Assembly: GCA_032353305.1 (NCBI GenBank)
Contig: JAUCNG010398366.1
Location: forward strand, 1 to 10,623
Source of the DNA: Cephalothrix spiralis
Lineage: Eukaryota > Nemertea > Palaeonemertea > Archinemertea > Cephalotrichidae
Length of the DNA: 10,623 nucleotides
Direction: 5' to 3'
Made by a program: the position numbers and the translations under genes. How positions within the stretch are numbered: position 1 is the stretch's first letter; every line of letters begins with the position of its first letter. Below, in pieces: positions 6,801-10,623 of this stretch. The notes beneath the pieces are model-generated. The model saw only the letters and a list, made by a program, of their open reading frames with translations, was not told the origin of the DNA and did no database searches.

Positions 6801-8893
6801 TACGTAATACAATTATATGACGTAAAATCAGCCGTTACAGAGTTATTAACGTTTGAAATAGGTGTGACGTCATAATCATTGATTCGTTAATTACTCTGTA
6901 ACGGATGATTTTTCGTCATATAATTATATCGCGGACAGATAGAAACATGCCCCTATTTTACCAGAATCCGCAGTCATTTTTCCGATTTGCGCATGCGCAA
7001 ACCTAAAACTCGACTGCGTTTCTTGAAAACTGCAACCCCCGATTTTGAAGTTTTCAGGAAATGATGCCGGGACATCATGGATCAAAACCACCAAAGGGTT
7101 AAAAAATGGTCAACAAAGGATCCCTTTTACCGGAGAATAAAGTAACGTGTCCAGATGGTAGACTCGCACCATGCATCTGCCTACTTCTTCGGCCCCAATA
7201 CTACAGCCCCAACCATTTCGAACCCAGTTCACATCTGGCACGGTACTATATTCGCCGGTAAAAGTGCAACTTTGTTGACCATTAGAACCATTTCGTGGTT
7301 TTGATACATGGAGTCCCGACATCATTTCCTGAATCAAAATCGCCGGTTGCTCAGTTTTTGAGAAATGCGCAATTCGCGATCGAGTTTTAGGGTTGCGCAT
7401 GCGCAAATCGCAAAAATAACAGTATTCCGGTAAAATAGAGGCATGTTTATATATTACATTTTAATGACGTAAAATCAGCCGTTACAGAGTTATTAACGAA
7501 TTAAATAAGTGTGACGCCATTACATTAATTCGGTAATGGTTGATATAAATGTATTACCGACAGATAGAAACATGCCCCTATGTTACCGGGATCCGCTGTT
7601 ATTTTTGTGATTTAAGCATGTGCATTGCGCAACCCTAAAACTCGACCGCGCATGCGCATGTCTCAAAAACTGAGCAACCGGCCATTCTGAAATTTTCAGG
7701 AAATGATGTCGGGACATCATGGATCAAAACCACTAAAGGGTTCTAATGGTCAACAAAGTTGCACTTTTACCGGCGAATATAGTACCGTGCTGGCCAAATA
7801 AAAGTATGGTCGCGCGCGCGCGCCGGGCGCAGGTATCAAGAATAATCACAAGTAAAAAAATTCTTAGACAGCAACAAATAGTGACTACACAATTGGATGG
7901 AAAAAATTGGCGAGGGCAATTATTTTTGTACCAAAAGAGTCCCCCCCCCCCTTCCAGCGGTTAAGCATATTGGCGGATAGTTGACCCCCACAAACTATAT
8001 ATTTCTGGAAAGGTCTTTAGAATTTTGCCCCACCCCCTGGATAGGGGTGGGGGGCAAAAAACGTGTTTTTTTGTGTTTTTTCAAAAAAATTCAGAATTTT
8101 TTTTGCCCTTAGGGGGTTGGGTTGATCAATAAGACCCCATAAGTGATCAGACCCATCCCTGGGTTGGGGTGGGAGCAAAAAAATATTTTTCTGAATTTTT
8201 TGAAAAATCACCAAAAAAACACGTTTTTTGCCTCTCATCCCTACCCAGGGAGTGGGCAAAAATTTAAACCCCCGAGGTGATCAGCATTTTTCAAGACCTT
8301 TCTAGAAATATATAGTTTGTGAGGGTCAACTATCCGCCAATATGCTAAACCGCTGGGGGGTGCCCACTTTTGGTACAAAAATAATTGCCCTTGTCAATTT
8401 TTCCATCCAATTGTGTATAATTGTTAATTGACATGATTTACGCAAAAACTTGAGCACTAAAATGTCCTAAATAAACAAAACGGTATTAATTCAAAATTTT
8501 GTAAGCCTAATTGTTTTTTTATTTTTTACATAGATCTATATGATATAATAAAAATTTTGATTTTGAAGACTTTGCGAAGACAAGAAAGACGACTAGAGAT
8601 GCAAAAAATATAACAGATGACAAAAATAAACACTCTGACTCTCTGATGTTAATTCGGTAAATTGGACCGAATTGGTATTGTAAACTGTAAATTTTGATTT
8701 TAGATGGCGAAAGCCGAGAGCCAATTAACTATGAAGCCAGATCACACGTCGATATTATATCAATCTTTGTTTTTTTCAGGAGTCACCAATAACTGGATTT
8801 AGAATTGGAGATTACATCGAATTCATGAAGAAACTAGAACAAAAGTACAGAAAGATTGTTTTGACTGGTATGCAAGAATTAAGCAAGCCCTAG
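687..8893 (+). CDS. TBC1D32: TBC1D32 (broad-minded/BROMI), C-terminal part, 11 exons, 5'-partial
   Basis: Joined exons: 687-800, 1386-1497, 2168-2270, 2681-2806, 3553-3636, 3845-3914, 4907-5028, 5300-5454, 5785-5925, 6347-6535, 8780-8893. All introns are GT-AG and all phases agree, giving 442 residues and a TAG stop; residue numbers here count from 687. Recognition rests on remembered vertebrate TBC1D32: shared blocks are LSVERN (46-51), GGP-x-ER-x-LP (61-69), DDPYPFPM (78-85), QKLGISMTIRYG near 203, YLQG...DWF (245-256), FWNYLDW (352-358) and YQVYMCVAILKH (375-386), followed by a short exon ending at the same point. Known of the family: BROMI acts at the cilium with the kinase CDK20 (CCRK), upstream of CILK1/ICK, and is needed for normal axonemes and Hedgehog responses. 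The C-terminal half is a divergent TBC (Rab-GAP-like) domain. The YxQ motif is present here, but no IxxDxxR arginine motif is visible. The upstream exon should end two bases into a codon and lies outside the window. Confidence 0.93.
801..1385 (+). other. TBC1D32 intron, no supported feature
   Basis: 585 bp, AT-rich. It contains an open frame at 869-1192 (107 codons) with no recognisable family and no TBC1D32 counterpart. It sits between two exons that join cleanly without it. Confidence 0.75.
1386..1497 (+). CDS. TBC1D32: TBC1D32 exon
   Basis: Acceptor TTTACAG and donor GTAAGT at 1498. It encodes residues 39-75 with the conserved blocks LSVERN and GGP-x-ER-x-LP. It ends in phase 0. Confidence 0.92.
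1498..2167 (+). repeat. TBC1D32 intron with a short degenerate direct repeat
   Basis: 670 bp intron. A motif starting GTGAAACG(G/C)GAAAA and ending in AAGCGGAA occurs at about 1822 and again at about 1878, 56 bp apart, in an A/G-rich patch. Its origin is unclear. Nothing else is recognised. Confidence 0.5.
2168..2270 (+). CDS. TBC1D32: TBC1D32 exon
   Basis: Acceptor TATTTTTTAG and donor GTAAGT at 2271. It encodes residues 76-109, opening with DKDDPYPFPM, which matches the DDPYPWPM block of vertebrate TBC1D32. A proline-rich linker follows. It ends with one base of Glu110. Confidence 0.92.
2271..2680 (+). other. TBC1D32 intron, no supported feature
   Basis: 410 bp between matched exons. Nothing recognisable beyond splice sites. 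Confidence 0.75.
2681..2806 (+). CDS. TBC1D32: TBC1D32 exon
   Basis: Acceptor TTCTTCTAG and donor GTAAGT at 2807. It encodes residues 111-151, a charged helical stretch including the W-x-x-x-CR...K-x-KP pattern shared with vertebrate TBC1D32. Confidence 0.9.
2807..3552 (+). other. TBC1D32 intron, no supported feature
   Basis: 746 bp. A short direct repeat of AATGATTTGCA occurs at about 3040-3063. The open frames within it are unrelated to any family I know. Confidence 0.7.
3553..3636 (+). CDS. TBC1D32: TBC1D32 exon
   Basis: Acceptor TTCCACAG and donor GTACGT at 3637. It encodes residues 153-179, with IQELLERLLNVL matching the GELLEKFVLHL helix of vertebrate TBC1D32, then a Ser/Thr/Asn-rich turn. 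Both phases fit the neighbouring exons. Confidence 0.9.
3845..3914 (+). CDS. TBC1D32: TBC1D32 exon
   Basis: Acceptor TGATTTCAG and donor GTAAGA at 3915. At 70 bp it is the shortest exon. It encodes residues 181-202, ending in the conserved IQKLGISMTI just before the Arg-Tyr-Gly junction. Confidence 0.9.
3915..4906 (+). other. TBC1D32 intron, no supported feature
   Basis: 992 bp, the second-largest intron. The segment at about 3985-4260 is less AT-rich than its surroundings and may be an old repeat insertion, but I found no terminal repeats or coding signature. Confidence 0.55.
4907..5028 (+). CDS. TBC1D32: TBC1D32 exon with a weak donor site
   Basis: The acceptor is a T-rich tract ending in TTTTTTAG. 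It encodes residues 204-243, from YGNHLKVF to KTSL. The donor at 5029 is GTATCC, weaker than the other ten-exon junctions, but joining here reproduces the vertebrate spacing K-(S/T)-S-L-x-x-LQG exactly. Reading through instead reaches a TAA within about 40 bases. Confidence 0.88.
5300..5454 (+). CDS. TBC1D32: TBC1D32 exon: TBC core with YLQG motif
   Basis: Acceptor AATAATTAG and donor GTAAGT at 5455. It encodes residues 245-295. YLQG (245-248) aligns with the TBC YxQ motif. DWF (254-256) and a hydrophobic helix follow, then the AFLWPARIHAS segment, close to the vertebrate AFLWLPRLHIS. Confidence 0.93.
5455..5784 (+). other. TBC1D32 intron, no supported feature
   Basis: 330 bp AT-rich intron with clear GT and AG ends. 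I see no repeat or gene in it. Confidence 0.75.
5785..5925 (+). CDS. TBC1D32: TBC1D32 exon
   Basis: Acceptor TTATATTGTAG and donor GTAAGT at 5926. It is 47 whole codons (residues 296-342), ending SSAFKMAGYTPSQ, which corresponds to FSAFHMSGFAPSQ in vertebrate TBC1D32. It is phase 0 at both ends. Confidence 0.92.
6100..6193. repeat. Near-perfect 41-bp hairpin in intron 9
   Basis: Arms 6100-6140 and 6153-6193 are inverted copies around a 12-nt loop. The inner part, from AAAATTAATGGCCCC to TATTATTTTGAG, pairs fully except for one extra G in the right arm; the outer part pairs imperfectly. It could be a minimal foldback transposon or snap-back duplication. In the transcribed intron it would form a stem of about pre-miRNA size, but the pairing looks more like a recent inverted duplication than a conserved miRNA. 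Confidence 0.75.
6347..6535 (+). CDS. TBC1D32: TBC1D32 exon: C-terminal TBC helices
   Basis: Acceptor CTAATTTCAG and donor GTAAAT at 6536. It is 63 whole codons (residues 343-405). This is the most conserved exon: FWNYLDW, then a hydrophobic helix, then DYQVYMCVAILKHLE, then a Gln-rich helix ending IIFLK. The ATG at 6362 is internal, not a start. Confidence 0.95.
6710..6721. promoter_or_regulatory. NRF1-type palindrome in copy A, left arm, site 1
   Basis: TGCGCATGCGCA is a perfect match to the NRF1 consensus YGCGCAYGCGCR. It is carried by the transposon; binding is not shown. Confidence 0.5.
6737..6748. promoter_or_regulatory. NRF1-type palindrome in copy A, left arm, site 2
   Basis: A second perfect TGCGCATGCGCA, 27 bp from the first. 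Whether the two act as a pair is unknown. Confidence 0.5.
6865..6872. promoter_or_regulatory. Perfect CRE palindrome at the centre of copy A
   Basis: TGACGTCA is the consensus ATF/CREB site. It lies within a few bases of the element's exact midpoint, so it may simply be the palindrome's centre rather than a working enhancer. Confidence 0.4.
6988..6999. promoter_or_regulatory. NRF1-type palindrome in copy A, right arm
   Basis: A perfect TGCGCATGCGCA at the mirror position of site 2. The mirror of site 1 has decayed to about CTGCGTTTC. Confidence 0.5.
7150..7238. other. 89-bp spacer between the two foldback elements
   Basis: CCAGATG near the left end and CATCTGG at the right end form a short inverted repeat beside the element termini, so the family's true ends may reach slightly further out, or both elements may be nested in an older repeat. 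No gene is visible. Confidence 0.5.
7394..7405. promoter_or_regulatory. NRF1-type palindrome in copy B, left arm
   Basis: A perfect TGCGCATGCGCA, at the same place in the element as site 2 of copy A. Confidence 0.5.
7647..7658. promoter_or_regulatory. NRF1-type palindrome in copy B, right arm
   Basis: CGCGCATGCGCA also fits YGCGCAYGCGCR. It mirrors the position of site 1 of copy A. Confidence 0.45.
7811..7824. repeat. Short (CG)n microsatellite
   Basis: A run of alternating C and G between copy B and the next element, followed by a GC-rich patch. It is out of keeping with the AT-rich intron and may be a remnant of another insertion. Confidence 0.7.
7888..8415. mobile_element. Foldback MITE flanked by TA (Tc1/mariner-like ends)
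   Basis: A 528-bp palindromic element. The ends CACAATTGGATGGAAAAA and TTTTTCCATCCAATTGTG are inverted copies, each flanked by TA (7886-7887 and 8416-8417), the target duplication typical of Tc1/mariner-type elements. The arms stay similar through GGGCAATTATTTTTGTACC, CATATTGGCGGATAGTTGACC and ACAAACTATATATTTCT, with a C-run at 7941-7951 in the left arm. The centre holds diverged inverted blocks of CCCTGG-x-GGGGTGGG followed by A/T runs. It has no transposase, so it would be non-autonomous. It is unrelated to copies A and B. Confidence 0.9.
8418..8779 (+). other. 3' part of the last TBC1D32 intron
   Basis: AT-rich sequence leading to a strong polypyrimidine tract and CAG at 8779. No gene or repeat is recognised. 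Confidence 0.7.
8780..8893 (+). CDS. TBC1D32: TBC1D32 last coding exon and stop
   Basis: The acceptor is a T-rich tract ending in TTTTTTCAG. It encodes residues 406-442: GFRIGDYIEFMKKLEQKYR matches GFRVSDYFEYMEILEQNYR of vertebrate TBC1D32. TAG is at 8891-8893, at the expected C-terminus. A GTAAG-like site just downstream (near 8907) could splice a 3' UTR intron; that is not established. Confidence 0.93.
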   Translation, partial: ESPITGFRIGDYIEFMKKLEQKYRKIVLTGMQELSKP

Positions 8894-10166
8894 AAGGATT
8901 ACTAAAGTAAGCCCAAACCGAAACGGATTAACCAAGTAAGCTACACAACCAATATTTGTTCGGATATATTGTTTAGTTGTATTCATGGTGAAAAAAATAT
9001 GTGGTGAGGCGATGATGGAGCGTCGCCCCGCCTGACAGCTACTCTGTCCAGCCTTATGGGAAAATCTATGTGAATTTCTATGTGAATTTACTCAAAATGA
9101 AAATAAGGAAAACACCGTAAAAAGTGTTTCTGAAGTTCGAGCAACATTATGTTGATGGTTTCGCTCACTGACATAGGTTCAATTGTGTCGCTTGACTACG
9201 TATATGTACGATATGACGTTGGATTATTTCGAAGTTATTGGATTACTAATTATTTTGAAGTTATCATTATTGGATTACTAAAGGATTACTTTAAAGTGAG
9301 AGATTTTTCAACGGGTAAAATGACAGGCCATTTGATAAATCTTGTTTTTACTGAGATACTGAACGCTTTAAGATGGCAAGCGATATATGGATTTAATAAT
9401 GACATGCTAGTAATTCGTTTACGTGGTTGGACTCTTAGTTGAGCTACCGTTATGTGAGCTTTTTTCTGGAATAACTCTTGATATGTGCAGGTCCTAGCAG
9501 TCTAGGAGGCACGTTAGGTACTCTACCATTATAAAGTTAACTAAATACTAAGACTTTTAGTTAAAAATTAATATAGGATTTTACAAATTCATTCCGTCCA
9601 AATGTTTTTACGAAGTATACACTATTTAAGAATAATATATTATATTCATATTCAATTGCTTTTTTTTATATCGATTTTAATGTTGTCACGTACACCTTTG
9701 TCAAACAGCTTAAATTTCAATCAAGAATCTTTTTTGTTATCCTTCTGCCTCATCGTAGCCTACTATTTATAATAATATTTTCAATTATGAAATAAAAAAA
9801 TAGGACAACAAAACTCAAAATTCAAAACCAATTCAAAACAAATTTAAAATCAAATCGTATTTTATTTATTTATTTATATGAAAAATTAATGACTAGTTGA
9901 ACAGATTCAATTTTTTTTACAAAACAAAAGTTAGATCTCAATAAAAAAATAAACCAAAACAAAACTGAAATTTAATGAAAATTTCTTTAAAATATTATCG
10001 TCTCATGTTTATTTTAGTTTCCTAATAGAAGATGCCTTAAATTATAATTTGAGTTAATTTAGAGATTCCAAATCCTAGATTCCTTAATTTTTAGTTCCCA
10101 GTTTCATTCATGATGCCGATAGCTTTATTGTATCGACAGACCTGAAGTTGCCCTTGTAGCAGTTGA
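8894..10166 (+). other. Probable TBC1D32 3' UTR and AT-rich intergenic region
   Basis: No recognisable gene. The open frame at 9149-9442 (97 codons) resembles nothing I know and covers a short internal duplication. A 12-bp perfect tandem duplication lies at 9065-9088 (TCTATGTGAATT twice). A looser direct repeat (TGAAGTTAT...TTGGATTACTAA) spans 9224-9281. The sequence beyond 9550 is very AT-rich, with T- and A-runs. The length of the UTR cannot be fixed from sequence. Confidence 0.5.
9791..9796 (+). promoter_or_regulatory. First canonical AATAAA after the TBC1D32 stop
   Basis: AATAAA followed by more A, about 900 bp past the stop; further copies occur near 9940 and 9948. In such AT-rich sequence chance matches are expected, and a variant signal nearer the stop may be used instead. 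Confidence 0.25.
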
Positions 10167-10623
10167 CTATCCCTTGCACATCTTTGCCTCTTTTCCTGTC
10201 ATTATAGCATCAGCTATGCAGCCGTTATTCTTTCTGGTGCAGCCGCTATTTGCAACTTTTTTCTGGCTCGCCTGTACCTCTTTGGTCCTTTCTTCTTCCC
10301 GTTTCTTTCTGCTCGCCTCCACCTCTTTGGTCCTTTCTACTTCCCGTTTATTTCTGCTCGCCTCCACCTCTTTGGTCCTTTCTTCTTCTCATTTCTTTCT
10401 GCTCGCCTCCACCTCTTTGGTCCTTTCTACTTCCCGTTTCTTTCTGGCTCGCCTCTACCTTTTTGGTCCTTTCTACTTCCCGTTTCTTTCTGCTTGCCTC
10501 CACCTCTTTCACATGCCTCTCTTTACATCTTGAACTCAGGTCTGCTTCTTTCGTGTACTGTACTCCACAAGTCATACAGCAATGTGGTTTCTCTGGACAG
10601 TGGTCCATAGATTCCCTCGGGCT
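10167..10623 (-). pseudogene. Broken minus-strand gene: C2H2-like finger plus 15-residue K/E/R repeats, 5'-partial
   Basis: On the minus strand the frame is open from the window edge (Ser-Pro-Arg-Glu-Ser before the ATG at 10608). Counting that Met as 1, PEKPH (5-9) resembles a TGEKP linker. C11 and C14, 12 residues, then R27 and H32 follow the C2H2 pattern with the first His replaced by Arg. A Lys/Glu/Arg-rich, probably helical repeat follows. The extra base at 10446 shifts the frame, and the repeat frame then meets a TGA (10391-10389). Beyond that it stays open to a stop near 10167 with a tail ending GKEAKMCKG. I infer a pseudogene or a dead copy from a repeated family. Alternatives are sequence errors, or a true exon ending before the repeats. 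The function is unknown. Confidence 0.6.
10266..10509 (-). repeat. 45-bp tandem repeat (minisatellite), five full units plus a part
   Basis: Full units start at 10266, 10311, 10356, 10401 and 10447, each 45 bp, and a partial unit starts at 10492. The units differ by a few substitutions. One extra G at 10446 separates the fourth and fifth. Read on the minus strand, each unit gives 15 residues of the type KKREVERTKEVEASR. A 45-bp period (a multiple of three) fits expansion within a coding region. Confidence 0.92.

Larger units (their letters stand above)
6581..7149. mobile_element. Foldback/MITE-like element, copy A
   Basis: A 569-bp palindromic element with no coding capacity. The outer 45 bp (6581-6625 against 7105-7149) are inverted copies with one mismatch, starting CACGGTACTTTATTCTCCGG. 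Homology continues inward through TTTTGATCCATG, CATCATTTCCTGAAAA and ACAGATAGAAACATGC blocks, so each arm is about 260 bp. The midpoint is a perfect TGACGTCA (6865-6872). No clear target-site duplication flanks it. The superfamily is not determined; a second copy lies 90 bp away. It lies in the last TBC1D32 intron. Confidence 0.9.
7239..7789. mobile_element. Foldback/MITE-like element, copy B (same family as A)
   Basis: A 551-bp palindromic element. The outer 45 bp (7239-7283 against 7745-7789) are identical inverted copies starting CACGGTACTATATTCGCCGG. The interior blocks match copy A in the same order. The right half near the centre appears to have lost a short stretch relative to copy A, and the central TGACGTCA has become TGACGCCA. 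CTGG lies on both flanks (7235-7238 and 7790-7793) and could be a 4-bp target-site duplication, though four bases is weak evidence. Confidence 0.9.

Noticed and set aside
7110-7406. 98-codon minus-strand open frame
   Set aside because: Spans the right end of foldback copy A, the spacer and the left arm of copy B, so it is a by-product of the transposon sequence.
8017-8259. 80-codon minus-strand open frame
   Set aside because: Lies across the palindromic centre of the TA-flanked MITE; its repeated content reflects the inverted blocks, not a protein.
9149-9442. 97-codon + strand open frame downstream of TBC1D32
   Set aside because: Includes an internal duplication and resembles no known family. 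It was considered as a small gene, but nothing supports it beyond length.
10266-10509. Possible CRISPR-like array
   Set aside because: The 45-bp units are contiguous with no spacers, and the window is eukaryotic.
10174-10533. 119-codon + strand open frame with a hydrophobic Leu/Ser/Phe repeat
   Set aside because: It is the complement of the minus-strand charged repeat. The finger-like segment shows that the minus strand is the coding one.

Overview
The window is eukaryotic genomic DNA from an animal, most likely an invertebrate; I cannot name the taxon. The evidence is a multi-exon gene with GT-AG introns, no bacterial-style operon, an AT-rich background and several miniature foldback transposons. 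The gene is the 3' part of TBC1D32 (broad-minded, BROMI), a ciliary protein with a TBC-like domain that acts in Hedgehog signalling and cilium assembly. I rebuilt it by joining 11 exons on the + strand (687-8893). Every splice phase fits, giving 442 residues plus a stop, and the product aligns end to end with the C-terminal third of vertebrate TBC1D32 as I remember it. The 5' exons lie upstream of the window.

Layout. 1-686 is the 3' part of an upstream intron, with a decayed tRNA(Gln)-like sequence at 225-296. 687-6535 carries ten coding exons separated by nine introns of about 210-990 bp. Intron 9 holds a near-perfect hairpin (6100-6193). Intron 10 (6536-8779, 2,244 bp) is the largest and is mostly transposon. 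It contains two related long foldback elements (6581-7149 and 7239-7789), a short CG repeat, and a third unrelated foldback flanked by TA (7888-8415). The last coding exon ends at 8893. About 1.2 kb of AT-rich sequence without a convincing gene follows; it probably includes the 3' UTR.

The right edge (10167-10623) carries minus-strand coding-like sequence: a degenerate C2H2 zinc finger followed by a 15-residue Lys/Glu/Arg-rich tandem repeat. It is broken by a 1-bp frameshift and an in-frame stop, so I call it a pseudogene fragment. It continues beyond the window.

I did not find a new multi-gene system. The points most worth following are: the two adjacent foldback elements, whose differences from each other are matched between the two arms of each copy; the perfect NRF1-type palindromes and a central CRE palindrome they carry within a ciliary gene; the canonical YxQ motif in this TBC1D32 with no visible arginine motif; and the broken zinc-finger/minisatellite locus.
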